Below are positions 15,036-24,175 of a DNA stretch of 43,374 bases, in pieces (position 1 is the first letter of the stretch; every line of letters begins with the position of its first letter). Both the position numbers and the translations under genes were made by a program. The notes under the pieces were generated by a model. That model was not told the origin of the DNA and ran no database searches. It saw only the letters and a list, made by a program, of their open reading frames with translations. Source of the stretch: Gammaproteobacteria bacterium (GTDB lineage: Bacteria; Pseudomonadota; Gammaproteobacteria; Steroidobacterales; Steroidobacteraceae); the NCBI GenBank assembly GCA_028293765.1, contig JAQGOG010000083.1, forward strand, positions 1-43,374, given 5' to 3'.

Positions 15036-17978
15036 ATGTCGATGGAAATCACGCTATGCGTGAGGTCAAGTCTTGCTCGGAATAAGCACTCGTACGCTGG
15101 AATGGCTCTAGCGGCGCTGGCGGCTACGGCCCCGGCGATGCTGTTCGCTGAGACGCCTGCGGCACCAGCTGCGCAAACGGTACCTGCCGCCACCGCGGAT
15201 CAGCCCCCAGAGGAAAAGCTCGAGAGCATCGTCGTCACCGGATCGCGCATCGCCCGCGGGGGCTTTGAGGCGCCGACCCCGGTGAGCGTCGTCGGTGCGG
15301 ACAGAATCGAGGAGCGAGCGACGACTAACATCGGCCAGCTGCTCAATGAACTGCCGGCGTTCAGACCCACAAATACCCCGGCTTCTACTGGCCTTGGCGC
15401 TGCGGCCGGCTATGTCGGCGGCCGCATACTGGATCTTCGTGGACTGGGAGCAGTCCGCACCCTCGTGCTGGTCGACGGCAAGCGCTTCACGCCTTCCACG
15501 ACGCAGGCGACGGTCGACACGAACATGATTCCCAGCTCGCTGCTCCAGCGAGCGGAAGTCGTGACCGGCGGTGCATCCGCGGCCTACGGTTCCGACGCTG
15601 TGGCCGGCGTGGTGAACTTCATCCTAAATCAGAAGCTTGATGGCATCAAAAGCTCGCTTCAGTACGGCCAGTCCAGCCGGGGCGATAACAAGACGACCTC
15701 GGCCAGCCTGGCCGGCGGCACCGATCTTTTCGGCGGCCGCGGCCACTTCATCGGAGCGCTCGAGCTCGAGGACGACAAGGGAGTGGGCGACTGCGAGACG
15801 CGCCTGTGGTGCTCGGAAGGATGGCTGAACTTCGGCAACGCCCCGGCCGGTAACCATGGTCTGCCGGCCAACAATATCCTCCCGAACATCAATCCGTCGA
15901 CGATCTCGCCGACCGGCGTGGTCACTTCGGCGGGCCCCACGCATGGCATTACGTTCAATCCGGATGGCACACCGCGGGCTTTCCAATACGGCTCTCTCGT
16001 CAATAGCCTGTACATGGTCGGCGGCGAAGGGCACGGTCAGGACGGTTACTTCCAGGGGCTGCCCATCGTGGCGCCGAACGAGCGCTACCTGGTCTATACG
16101 CATACCAATTACGATTTCACGGACAGTCTCCAGGGTGGCCTGGATGTGTCGCGCGGCCATCTGCTCGCTCATGGCGACGGCGCGCAATACCGCAACGTCG
16201 GCATGACGATCAAAGCGGACAACCCCTACATCCCGACCTCGGCCGACCCGACTTTGAATCTTCCCGGGATCCTGGCCGCGAACCACCTCGCATCCTTCAA
16301 CCTCGGCCGCAACTTCGCGGACATCGGCAATCCGCTGTTGCGCTCCAAGAACGATCTGTGGCGCGCGGTGTTTTCGCTGAAGGGAAAGATTGCCGGCTCG
16401 TGGACCTGGGATGCCTACTATCAGTACGGGCACAACCAGTTCGAAGTGGATGCCGACAACAACGTCATCAGCAACAACCTCTACAGCACTGCCCCCAACA
16501 ATGCGAGTGCCATCGATTCGGTGCGCAACGCGACTGGCCAGATCGTCTGCCGCGTGAATGCCGTCACCGTCACCGTGCCCAGTTGCGTGCCGCTCAATCC
16601 CTTCGGTAACCAGGTGAGCGCGGCCGCGAAAGCCTACGTTACCGGCACTTCGGTGCAAACCGATCTCACGACAGAGCACGTCGTCACCGGCAACGTGCAG
16701 GGCGAGCCGTTCTCGACCTGGGCAGGGCCGGTTTCCGTAGCAGGTGGTGTCGAGTACCGCAGCGACAAGATCGAGGGCACCGCGGACCCGATTTCACAGG
16801 CCCTCGGTTTCTTTGTGAATAACGCGCAGAACATCAACGGCAAAGTGAACGTCACGGAGGGCTACGCTGAAACCGTCGTCCCGCTTCTCAAGGACGTACC
16901 GTTTGCCCGTAATGTGGAATTCAACGGCGCGATACGCCGCACTCACTACGATCGAAGCAGCCCAACAGCTTCCTCGAGCGTCAGTACTACCACGCACAAG
17001 CTCGGCCTCACCTGGCAGCTCGTCGATTGGTTCAAGCTGCGCGGTACGAAATCGCGTGACATTCGCGCACCCAATGTGAGCGAGCTGTTCGGTCCAAATA
17101 TCAGGACCTTCGGCATTCTGAACGATCCGACGCGCGGCGGCCTGCAGACGAATCCGGTCGTCGTGTCAGGCTCCAACGGGACGCTCGTGCCGGAAGTCGC
17201 CGATACCACGACGGCGGGCTTCGTCCTGCAGCCTCAAATGGAGGGCGCGCTGGGCCGAATGCAGTTGTCCGTCGACTACTACAAGATCGATATCAAGGAC
17301 GCGATCGGCAACCTCGGCGCGCAGACCATCGCGACGCGCTGCTACCAGGGCGCCTTGGAGTTCTGTTCGCTCATCACCCGTGATTCAGCCGGAGTCATTA
17401 CCCAGATCAACGACGTTCTTCTCAACGTCAACGAGCAGATTACGAAAGGCGTTGACCTCGAGTTCGCGTACCGGCAGCCGATGGGCAGCCTGGGCAACAT
17501 GAGCTTCCGCATCCTGGGCACGTACGTGGCCAATCTCATCACGGTGGACTCCGCCGGCCCGGTAGATAGGGCAGGGCAGACGGGTCTGCGCGCGGGCACT
17601 ATCCCGGGTATTCCGCGCTACACCATCGACTCACTCATCAACTGGGTCTATGGCGGGTTCAGCACATCGCTGCACACCCGATTCATTCCGGACGGCATTT
17701 ATAATGCCGCGTTCATCGGACCGGATCAGCCGGGGTACAGCATCAACAATCCCGCCAGCTCAAACACCAACCACGTGAAGTCGGCGCTGTACCTGGACCT
17801 CCTCACGCAATATGAGTTCTCGGGTTCCGGCAGCAGCGGCTTTACGGTGTACGGCGGCGTCGACAATGCGACTAACGTCGATCCGCCGCGTGTACCGGGT
17901 GCGAACGGAACCGGTAACAACGTGCTCTTCGATCCCATCGGCCGCATGTGGAAGATCGGCGTGCGCTACAAGCGGTAG
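15036..17978 (+). CDS. TonB-dependent receptor, substrate unknown
   Basis: A 980-residue outer-membrane receptor with a signal peptide (about 1-38, AMLFA cleavage site), a Pro/Ala-rich linker and a TonB box (ESIVVTG, about 65-71). The plug has the usual LVLVDGKRF and VEVVTGGASAAYGSDAVAGVVNF-type motifs, and the barrel ends KIGVRYKR. This plug type is common in sphingomonads and Xanthomonadales for plant, aromatic or peptide ligands, and sequence alone does not give the ligand. There is no STN domain, so it does not signal through a FecR. It is followed after 58 bp by a MarR gene. As this genome also degrades aromatics and MarR regulators often sense them, an aromatic or lignin-derived ligand is possible but untested. 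Confidence 0.92.
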   Translation: MSMEITLCVRSSLARNKHSYAGMALAALAATAPAMLFAETPAAPAAQTVPAATADQPPEEKLESIVVTGSRIARGGFEAPTPVSVVGADRIEERATTNIGQLLNELPAFRPTNTPASTGLGAAAGYVGGRILDLRGLGAVRTLVLVDGKRFTPSTTQATVDTNMIPSSLLQRAEVVTGGASAAYGSDAVAGVVNFILNQKLDGIKSSLQYGQSSRGDNKTTSASLAGGTDLFGGRGHFIGALELEDDKGVGDCETRLWCSEGWLNFGNAPAGNHGLPANNILPNINPSTISPTGVVTSAGPTHGITFNPDGTPRAFQYGSLVNSLYMVGGEGHGQDGYFQGLPIVAPNERYLVYTHTNYDFTDSLQGGLDVSRGHLLAHGDGAQYRNVGMTIKADNPYIPTSADPTLNLPGILAANHLASFNLGRNFADIGNPLLRSKNDLWRAVFSLKGKIAGSWTWDAYYQYGHNQFEVDADNNVISNNLYSTAPNNASAIDSVRNATGQIVCRVNAVTVTVPSCVPLNPFGNQVSAAAKAYVTGTSVQTDLTTEHVVTGNVQGEPFSTWAGPVSVAGGVEYRSDKIEGTADPISQALGFFVNNAQNINGKVNVTEGYAETVVPLLKDVPFARNVEFNGAIRRTHYDRSSPTASSSVSTTTHKLGLTWQLVDWFKLRGTKSRDIRAPNVSELFGPNIRTFGILNDPTRGGLQTNPVVVSGSNGTLVPEVADTTTAGFVLQPQMEGALGRMQLSVDYYKIDIKDAIGNLGAQTIATRCYQGALEFCSLITRDSAGVITQINDVLLNVNEQITKGVDLEFAYRQPMGSLGNMSFRILGTYVANLITVDSAGPVDRAGQTGLRAGTIPGIPRYTIDSLINWVYGGFSTSLHTRFIPDGIYNAAFIGPDQPGYSINNPASSNTNHVKSALYLDLLTQYEFSGSGSSGFTVYGGVDNATNVDPPRVPGANGTGNNVLFDPIGRMWKIGVRYKR

Positions 17979-17998
17979 TCCGGGAATGGGCCAAACTT

Positions 17999-18027
17999 CA
18001 GGATCCCCCGCGCCACGGTAGATCCTG
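17999..18027. repeat. Inverted repeat just before the MarR gene
   Basis: CAGGATC (17999-18005) and GATCCTG (18021-18027) are perfect 7-bp arms with a 15-nt GC-rich spacer, ending 9 bp before ATG at 18037. It could be a stem-loop that ends or slows transcription from the receptor gene, or an operator. No T-run follows. Confidence 0.4.
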
Positions 18028-18036
18028 GGTATCCCA

Positions 18037-18630
18037 ATGCGGCATGCTGCGAAACGCGGTAAGGCACCCAAGGACGGCGTGAGTCGCGTGGGTGCGGGTC
18101 CCCCCTCAGGCGCGCCCAAGGTGCCGTCCGGTCTGCCGCCGCTCCAGGAGGCGCGGCGGCTCTTCCTCGAGAGCCACCGCTATCACGAAGCCGGCTCGCG
18201 CGAGGACCTCAACTTCCATTTCACGAGCCTCATGACGCAGTTCGCCCGCCGCTGGCGAATCCATGTCAACGAGCACCTCGCGGCGATCGGCCAGACACAG
18301 GCGCGCTGGGAGTCGCTCTTCTGGATTGAAATCGCCGACGGCCGGGTGACTCAGAAAGAGCTCGCCAAAAGGGTGGGCATCGAAGGACCGACGTTCGCGC
18401 GCATGCTGGACCGCCTGGAAAAGGAAGGTCTCGTCGAGCGCCGCGCATCTCCTTGGGACAAACGCACCAAGACCATTGCTCTGAAGAAGGGCGCGGCGCC
18501 GCGCCTCAAGCAGCTCAATGACGTGGTGGACCAGGCGCGCGCGCAAATGCTGGCAGACATCGATGCCGCCGATCTCGCCACCTGCATCTGCATCATGCAG
18601 CGCATAGTCCCGAAACTCGAACGCCCCTGA
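18037..18630 (+). CDS. MarR-family transcriptional regulator
   Basis: A 197-residue protein with a basic, Pro/Gly-rich N-terminal extension (about 45 residues) and a MarR fold. The winged helix-turn-helix is clear at about 105-150 (GRVTQKELAKRVGIEGPTFA, RMLDRLEKEGLVERR), and the wing has the conserved D-x-R (WDKRTKTI). ATG at 18037 has a weak ribosome-binding site. GTG at 18079, preceded by AAGGA, is an alternative that would remove 14 residues. It sits behind the receptor and probably controls it through the palindromes near 14.95-14.98 kb. Ligand unknown. Confidence 0.88.
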   Translation: MRHAAKRGKAPKDGVSRVGAGPPSGAPKVPSGLPPLQEARRLFLESHRYHEAGSREDLNFHFTSLMTQFARRWRIHVNEHLAAIGQTQARWESLFWIEIADGRVTQKELAKRVGIEGPTFARMLDRLEKEGLVERRASPWDKRTKTIALKKGAAPRLKQLNDVVDQARAQMLADIDAADLATCICIMQRIVPKLERP

Positions 18631-18767
18631 CGTCAAGTCCCGGCGCAAACATAACTGCAAGTCTTCACGTCCCAAGCGTTGGTCGGCGCGATTTCCTCAA
18701 CAAAATCCGCGCGTTCGCTGCTGATGACATAAACATGGCGTCAAATCGCGACGCTGTGACGCGTTGA

Positions 18768-18783
18768 CACGGGCAACCCCGTG
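18768..18783. repeat. Hairpin overlapping a TTGACA element
   Basis: CACGGG-CAAC-CCCGTG, a perfect 6-bp stem with a 4-nt loop, overlapping TTGACA at 18764-18769. It could be an operator over the riboswitch promoter or the end of the MarR transcript. A TCTAAT -10-like hexamer at 18790-18795 is 20 bp from TTGACA, longer than ideal, so the promoter is tentative. Confidence 0.35.
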
Positions 18784-18800
18784 CCCCACTCTAATCGCCT

Positions 18801-18892
18801 GTCTGCACGAGGCACACTCTGCGAAAGCAGGGGTCGCAAAGCCACCGGTCTAAGGGGTTTCCTATGACAGCGGGGTTGCACGAATGGACTAC
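18801..18892 (+). ncRNA. Cyclic-di-GMP-I (GEMM-I) riboswitch
   Basis: The conserved core of the GEMM-I aptamer is readable in order. GGCACAC (18811-18817; consensus GGCAAAC) opens a stem closed by a GAAA tetraloop (stem 18817-18822 / 18827-18832, loop 18823-18826). Then come GCAAAGCC (18836-18843), CCGGTCTAAGG with the tetraloop receptor (18845-18855) and AGCGGGGTTGC (18869-18879). By manual alignment to Vibrio Vc2, the ligand-contacting G20, A47 and C92 correspond to G18812, A18839 and C18879. A guanine at position 20 fits c-di-GMP rather than the cGAMP variants. It precedes the membrane protein gene by about 140 bp and should control that operon. ON or OFF cannot be told; the expression platform is unclear. 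Confidence 0.88.
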
Positions 18893-19034
18893 GGCTCAGC
18901 CAACGCGCGGCTCGAAGTAGAGCACGCCCGCACATTCTCACGCGGCCTTCGCCCGCATCGAGTCCACTGTTTCCCACGTGATGGCGAGATCTGCCGTCAT
19001 CTCTAACATTGGGTCCACGCAAGCGAGCATTCAC

Positions 19035-20480
19035 ATGACCATGACGAGTCTGTTGGCGTTCACACCCTGGCCGCCGCTCTCGGCAGTCATTCTGCTGATG
19101 CTGCTCGTGACGGCTCTGTATCTCGCCAGAGGCACGGCTCATCAGGCTATTCATGCGATTGCGGTCGCGCTGTCGCGCGGATTGCGCCTTGCTTCGCATT
19201 CCGTCGCGCATGCCGAAGAGCGGCTTGGTACGCGCAATCGTGAGGTGTTGTTAGCTGCGGGGCGGGAGGCGAAAGAGCGCATCGTCGAGCGCGAATTTGT
19301 TCGCGTCGGTGACACCGTGCGCAAGGACCTCGCGAATTACCCTGACATGCACCGAAGGCTCAGCGAAGCCATCATCCGCATCGAGGAAGATCAGGAGAAG
19401 GCGGTAGAGGTCCCACCCGAAGCGCCGGGCTGGGCACAAGCGGTGGAGGTCGTAGCCAACCTCGATGCGCGCAATGCTGGCGTCGATATTCTCTCCGACA
19501 TTCATAAGTCGATGGTCAAGGCGCATGGTGAGGTGATGGAGGACTACCGCAAGGCGAGCTCCGAGAGGCACTCGCTGTTGCGCCGGATGATGCCGGACTG
19601 GCGCCTGATTCAGGAGACGCTCGGTCGCGTCAACAAAAGCGTCGAAAGCGTCATCGCACGATCGATGACCATCGACCGTCACATGGAAGAGTACGACGCG
19701 ATAGTCCGAGGTGAGGACCGCGCCGTCTCGGTGTTGTCGTCGTCCTCGATCGTGTACTTCTTCGTGTCCGCATTGGTACTCGCCGTAGCCACGGCGGGCG
19801 CCGCCATCAACTTTACGCTCATCGCGCGCCCGATGGCCGAGATGGTGGGCGGGACGAGTTTCATCGGGGCGTTCCGCACCGCCGACATCGCGGCGCTCGT
19901 CATCATCATGGTCGAAATCTCCATGGGCCTCTTTCTCATGGAGTCGCTGCGCATCACGAGGTTGTTTCCGGTCATCGGCGCTTTGTCCGACAAGATGCGC
20001 GTGCGGATGATTTTCATCACGTTCGTGATCCTGTTGCTGATGGCGAGCGTCGAGGCCGGGCTCGCGTACATGCGCGAAGTGCTGCTGCAGGACGAGCTCG
20101 CCACCAGTTCTTTGCTGCGGGGCGATACGGTGTCCGCCGTAAACGGGCATTTGTGGATCACGACCGCGGCGCAGATGGGAATGGGTTTCATCCTTCCCTT
20201 CGCGCTCGTGTTCGTCGCGATTCCCCTTGAAACGTTCGTTCATTCGCTGCGGACCGTCATGGGCCTGACAGCAATCGGAATGCTGCGGGCGCTCTCGTTG
20301 ATCCTGCGTGTGGCGGGCAACGGTTCCCGTCATCTCGGTACGCTCGCGCAACAGATGTACGATTTGCCGCTCTTCGTGCCGCTGTGGATCGAAACCCGCA
20401 TGGCCGCCGCCGCGTCGGAGGAGGCAGCGAACCTGCACGCGTCCATCGAGGCAGAGTCTTGGCAGGAGGCACAGTCGTGA
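19035..20480 (+). CDS. Polytopic membrane protein of unknown family, c-di-GMP riboswitch-controlled
   Basis: From ATG at 19035 it has 481 residues; earlier in-frame starts exist at 18978 (GTG) and 18981 (ATG), and no ribosome-binding site decides between them. One N-terminal transmembrane segment (PPLSAVILLMLLVTALYLA) is followed by about 200 charged, helix-rich residues (IVEREFVRVGDTVRKDL, AIIRIEEDQEKAVEV), likely coiled coil. Four further membrane helices come near FFVSALVLAVATAGAAI, ALVIIMVEISMGLFL, IFITFVILLLMASVEAGL and MGFILPFALVFVAI, and a short soluble tail ends the protein. I recognise no named family. Its TGA overlaps the GTG start of the next gene, so the two are translationally coupled and their products probably work together. 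Confidence 0.8.
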   Translation: MTMTSLLAFTPWPPLSAVILLMLLVTALYLARGTAHQAIHAIAVALSRGLRLASHSVAHAEERLGTRNREVLLAAGREAKERIVEREFVRVGDTVRKDLANYPDMHRRLSEAIIRIEEDQEKAVEVPPEAPGWAQAVEVVANLDARNAGVDILSDIHKSMVKAHGEVMEDYRKASSERHSLLRRMMPDWRLIQETLGRVNKSVESVIARSMTIDRHMEEYDAIVRGEDRAVSVLSSSSIVYFFVSALVLAVATAGAAINFTLIARPMAEMVGGTSFIGAFRTADIAALVIIMVEISMGLFLMESLRITRLFPVIGALSDKMRVRMIFITFVILLLMASVEAGLAYMREVLLQDELATSSLLRGDTVSAVNGHLWITTAAQMGMGFILPFALVFVAIPLETFVHSLRTVMGLTAIGMLRALSLILRVAGNGSRHLGTLAQQMYDLPLFVPLWIETRMAAAASEEAANLHASIEAESWQEAQS

Positions 20481-21118
20481 ATCGACCGCTGCTGCTGTTG
20501 GTTACCGCGCTGGCGCTGAGCGCCTGTGCGCCTGCTTCGCTGCCGCGCAATACCGGCGTGTATCTCCTGGTCGACACCTCGGGCACCTATAACAAGCAGG
20601 TCAACAAGGCCGAGCAGATCATCCGCTTCGCGCTCTCGCGGTTGCAGCCAAACGATTCCATCGCCGTGGCACGCATCGATACGGGCAGTTTCAGCGAGAA
20701 GAACATCATTGCCAAGGCAACCTTCGACGATCGCCCGAGCACCGCCAACCAGCAGAAGCGCGCCTTCGCGAGCCGCGTGGAGCAGTTCATCGGCCAGTCG
20801 ACTCCCGCGCCGTATACGGACATCACCGGTGGCCTGCTGCAGGCGATCGAGTTCCTGAAGGAAAAGCAGACCGGGCGCAAGGAGATCCTGATCTTCTCCG
20901 ACCTGAAGGAGGACCTTGCAAAAGGCTATGTTCGCGACCTGCCGCTGGACTTCAAGGGCTTCGACGTCGTGGCGCTCAACGTGACGAAGCTGCGGTCCGA
21001 TAACTTCGATCCGCGGGAATACCTGTCGCGGCTCGATACGTGGCGCGCCAAGGTAGAGAAGGGTGGCGGTCACTGGCGCGTGATCAACGATCTCGATCGG
21101 CTCGACGGATTGCTGTAG
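20477..21118 (+). CDS. Lipoprotein with von Willebrand A-like domain
   Basis: A 213-residue protein starting at GTG 20477, overlapping the upstream stop codon by 4 bp. The leader ends in LALSAC, a lipobox with Cys17, so the mature protein is a lipoprotein. The rest resembles a vWA (Rossmann-like) domain: LLVDTSGT is a MIDAS-type D-x-S-x-T, a threonine follows in PYTDITGG, and an aspartate in IFSDLKED, so the three metal-site motifs are present in order. It lacks the long extensions of chelatase or pilus-tip vWA proteins. It may bind a partner in a metal-dependent way at the envelope, with the coupled membrane protein as the likely partner. Function unknown. Confidence 0.78.
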   Translation: MNRPLLLLVTALALSACAPASLPRNTGVYLLVDTSGTYNKQVNKAEQIIRFALSRLQPNDSIAVARIDTGSFSEKNIIAKATFDDRPSTANQQKRAFASRVEQFIGQSTPAPYTDITGGLLQAIEFLKEKQTGRKEILIFSDLKEDLAKGYVRDLPLDFKGFDVVALNVTKLRSDNFDPREYLSRLDTWRAKVEKGGGHWRVINDLDRLDGLL

Positions 21119-21457
21119 CCCGTTGGCTATAGACGAGCGCTGGCCCAATTTCCGCTATGACGTGATGTCAAACCGGGTGGGGTAGCAATAACAACGCATT
21201 TAATGGCGAACAATCATTGCAATACTGACGGCTGTCGCTAGACTTCGGCAGCGCGCGGTATTTCGGGGGTGTGTTTGCCGCAAACGCAGCGCGCGGCGTG
21301 CAGAGTCGGGGGAGCCACCCCACCTGCCATAACGGGATTTCGTCTCTTGCGGAATTTCCCACCTCGCCAAGAGGGCCACGAGCCTGCATCGCGGGAGGTT
21401 TGGGCGCTAGGAGTAAGTGCCGCGTTGCATAAAAACGACATCCTTGCGCGACCGGCG
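21119..21457 (+). promoter_or_regulatory. Upstream region of the lasso BC operon
   Basis: A 339-bp gap. TTGCAA (21217-21222), 16 bp, TAGACT (21239-21244) is a candidate promoter. GCAGCGCGCGG occurs twice as a direct repeat (21248-21258 and 21286-21296). I searched for a second precursor peptide here; the longest ATG frame not joined to gene B is only about 12 codons, so none is called. The frame of gene B is open upstream to 21269 but has no leader-like content. Confidence 0.45.
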
Positions 21458-22198
21458 ATGAGCGAGCCCTATTTCCTTTCCCCGCACGTCCACGTCTGCA
21501 TCGCCGGGAAGCAGGTGATCCTGTTGGACCTGAAACGGGACAAGTACCTGGCGGTTGTGCCTGCGCATCGTCTCGCTCGCTGGGTGAGAGGCTGGCCGGT
21601 GGCGCCCCCAGAGCCCATCGCGCCCCTGGCACCTGAAGACGCGCAGTCATCGAACGACGCGGGTCGGGAGAGCGGTCTGCTTTCGAAGATGATCTCGCAA
21701 GGTCTCCTCGTTACCGACCCCAGGGTCGGAAAAGAAGCCGCGCCCGTGGTGGCCGAACGAGCCGGGACCGCCTTGATGGAATTCGATATGAATACCCGGC
21801 CACGCGCGAGTCTCGCGCATTTCTGGCGCCTCCTGGCAGCCTACACAGCCGCGAAATCAGCCCTGAAATTCCGCCCCATCAGGTCGGTCGTGCGGTTCGC
21901 GCAGGCACGCAATGAGCGTGCACAGGCATCCGCGATCGAGATGGACTTCGGCAGGGCGCGGGATCTCGTGACCGCCTTCATGCACCTGCGACCTTTGTTC
22001 TTTACCGCGCGCCAAGCCTGCTTGCTCGACTCGCTGACGCTGCTCAATTTCCTGGCAGGCTACCGAGTCTTTCCCAAATGGTTTTTTGGCGTGAAGACCG
22101 ACCCCTTCTATGCCCACTGCTGGGTGCAGCAGGGCGGCTTCGTATTCAACGACACCCCCGACTACGTCAGGGGATTCTCGCCCATTCTGGTCGTTTAA
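21458..22198 (+). CDS. Lasso peptide B protein: RRE fused to leader protease
   Basis: A 246-residue two-domain maturation enzyme. Residues 1-90 are the PqqD-like RiPP recognition element (FLSPHVHVC, VILLDLKRDKYLAV) that binds the leader peptide. Residues about 115-246 are the transglutaminase-like cysteine protease that removes it. The catalytic triad reads Cys188 (RQACLLDSL), His220 (PFYAHCWVQ) and Asp232 (FNDTP), in the order and context typical of lasso B2 enzymes. ATG at 21458 is chosen because RRE domains begin this way; an AGGAG site lies further upstream (21410), so a start at TTG 21425 is possible. Gene C follows after 21 bp. The fused B1-B2 form is usual in Proteobacteria. Confidence 0.92.
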   Translation: MSEPYFLSPHVHVCIAGKQVILLDLKRDKYLAVVPAHRLARWVRGWPVAPPEPIAPLAPEDAQSSNDAGRESGLLSKMISQGLLVTDPRVGKEAAPVVAERAGTALMEFDMNTRPRASLAHFWRLLAAYTAAKSALKFRPIRSVVRFAQARNERAQASAIEMDFGRARDLVTAFMHLRPLFFTARQACLLDSLTLLNFLAGYRVFPKWFFGVKTDPFYAHCWVQQGGFVFNDTPDYVRGFSPILVV

Positions 22199-22219
22199 CG
22201 AACGCGAGGGATCACTGTC

Positions 22220-24049
22220 GTGTTTCGTTATTTGGCATTCGTATGGCACGATCACGACCCAGCCGCGCGGGAAACCGCGAGACGGCTCATTCATCGACAT
22301 TCTTCGCAATCCCCGGAGTGGCGGGTAGCGGCCAGTGAAAAGGGACTTTTCGTGGGGTACGCCGGTGCCAGGGCGGGATCAAGCGAACCCTACCTCCTAC
22401 GGGAAGGAGGGGGCGTCGTGCTCGGAAAGCTTTTTGAGCGTTCGAGCGACGGCCCGTCGACCCCGGCACCCTTAGCTTTGGATGAGCCTCGGACTCGCGC
22501 CATCATTTCGACGGGTGGTCGACGTCTGATCGACCACTACTGGGGTCGATATGTCGCATTCCTTCACGACGACTCCTCGAGCACAAGCTGGGTGCTGCGC
22601 GACCCGACGGCCGGTCTTCCGTGTCTCACGTTGCGATTCGGCGGCGTGTACGTCTATTTCTCGTTGCTCGAGGATGCGCTGACGCTGGGATTGGGTCCTT
22701 TTGAAGTGAACTGGGGCTTCCTGGCCGCCGGCGTCTGCCAGATGCGGGAGCATGCGCACGGAACCGCGCTTCGCGATGTCTCGCAGGTCGTGGGTGGGGA
22801 GTGCCTGGAACTGCGCGGCGATAAGTTCAGCAGCTCCTTCTACTGGGACGCCCTGCAGATCGCGAATTCGAACCTCATCGAAGATCCGGCCCAAGCCACG
22901 AGCGCGCTGCGCAACTGTGTCAGGGACGCCGTGCACGCGTGGGCTTCCAGCTACAGCAGCATCATCCTTTCGGTCTCCGGCGGCCTCGATTCGTCGATCG
23001 TCTTTTCCTGTCTTCGCGATGCGCCTGTGAAGCCGGAAATCACCTGCTTCCACTATTACCCGACCGGTTCCGACATGGACGAGCGGGGGTTTGCGCGCCT
23101 GGTTGCCAAGTCCGGGAACCGGGAGCTCATAGAACGTCCGCGCGACTCGGCGCTCAGCCTCCAGCCCCTGCGGAACGTTCAGGCGTTCCAGGAGCCCGGG
23201 AACTACTTGTACTACCTCGAGCACAGCCGGCTGGACGCGCAGCTCGCCGCCGAGCACGGCGCAACCGCTTCCTTCGTCGGCTGGGGCGGTGATCAGCTAT
23301 TCTTTCAGGAGCGCGCGGTTTGGGCTGCCGGTGACTATCTGCACTACCACGGTCTGCGCCCGGATGTGCTGCGCATCGCGTTAGATTCGGCCCAAATGGA
23401 TCGGATCTCCGTCTGGGAGGTGCTGCGAGAGGCCGTTGGTCAATATGCCATGCGCCGCCATTGGAACATGGGTGAGGATGCTGGCTGCTTCAGGTCCCTG
23501 GTCCGACCCGAGATCCTGGCGGAGGTGCGAAGCAGCGGCGCCTACCTGCACCCACTTTTGCTCGACTCACGCGGGACGCCGAGCGGTAAGCTCTGGCACG
23601 CTCACCAACTGAGCGGTCCCTGGGAATTTTACGATCCGCTTGGCGAGCCGGACGATCCCGAAACGGTCGCACCGCTGTATTCTCAGCCGGTCATCGAGCT
23701 ATGCCTGCGCATACCGGTCCACGTGCTGACTCTCGGCGGATGGGATCGCGCCATTGCGCGTCGCGCCTTTTACAACGACATGCCGCTCGAGATCGTCAAC
23801 CGCAGGAACAAGGGAGGCATAGAAGCCCACCTGCGCGGAATTCTGGAGCACAACAGCGCCTTCCTGCGTGGCCTTCTGCTCGATGGGGCATTGGTGCAGC
23901 AAGGGCTGGTCGATCGTAACAAGCTCGCGACGGTGCTCTCCGGCAAAGCGACGCGGATTCAGGTGAGCAGCGGCGAGCTGTTCGACTTCATCTCCACCGA
24001 GACGTGGCTGCGGCGCTTGAGAAACCAGGCGTGGCGAGCCGCGGCCTGA
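22220..24049 (+). CDS. Lasso peptide cyclase (asparagine-synthetase-like C protein)
   Basis: A 609-residue ATP-dependent macrolactam synthetase. It should adenylate the side-chain carboxyl of the core peptide's Asp and join it to the freed N-terminal glycine. The N-terminal region resembles class II glutamine amidotransferase but lacks the catalytic Cys2 (starts Met-Phe-Arg), as in known lasso cyclases. The ATP pyrophosphatase loop is SGGLDSS at 253-259. The start is GTG at 22220 with GAGGGA upstream. It lies 21 bp after the B gene and is followed by a TonB receptor on the same strand, so B, C and the receptor may share a transcript. Confidence 0.93.
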   Translation: MFRYLAFVWHDHDPAARETARRLIHRHSSQSPEWRVAASEKGLFVGYAGARAGSSEPYLLREGGGVVLGKLFERSSDGPSTPAPLALDEPRTRAIISTGGRRLIDHYWGRYVAFLHDDSSSTSWVLRDPTAGLPCLTLRFGGVYVYFSLLEDALTLGLGPFEVNWGFLAAGVCQMREHAHGTALRDVSQVVGGECLELRGDKFSSSFYWDALQIANSNLIEDPAQATSALRNCVRDAVHAWASSYSSIILSVSGGLDSSIVFSCLRDAPVKPEITCFHYYPTGSDMDERGFARLVAKSGNRELIERPRDSALSLQPLRNVQAFQEPGNYLYYLEHSRLDAQLAAEHGATASFVGWGGDQLFFQERAVWAAGDYLHYHGLRPDVLRIALDSAQMDRISVWEVLREAVGQYAMRRHWNMGEDAGCFRSLVRPEILAEVRSSGAYLHPLLLDSRGTPSGKLWHAHQLSGPWEFYDPLGEPDDPETVAPLYSQPVIELCLRIPVHVLTLGGWDRAIARRAFYNDMPLEIVNRRNKGGIEAHLRGILEHNSAFLRGLLLDGALVQQGLVDRNKLATVLSGKATRIQVSSGELFDFISTETWLRRLRNQAWRAAA

Positions 24050-24175
24050 GCACCGAAATCATGGACGATAAAAGGTGCTGCGGCGCGATGAGATCGACCT
24101 CGAGAGTGGTTGTTCTGACGTATCTCTCGCTAGTGCAAACGCACACGTGGCACACTCGGCGCGGTGGCAGGGAAC

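Noticed and set aside
18801..18892. A 3',3'-cGAMP-specific variant of the GEMM-I riboswitch
   Set aside because: An A next to the GGC core suggested an A20 variant, but manual alignment to Vc2 puts position 20 at G18812, which fits c-di-GMP.
21119..21457. A second lasso precursor upstream of the B gene
   Set aside because: The short ATG frames here end within about 12 codons and none has a leader Thr-x-Gly followed by an Asp or Glu at position 7-9.
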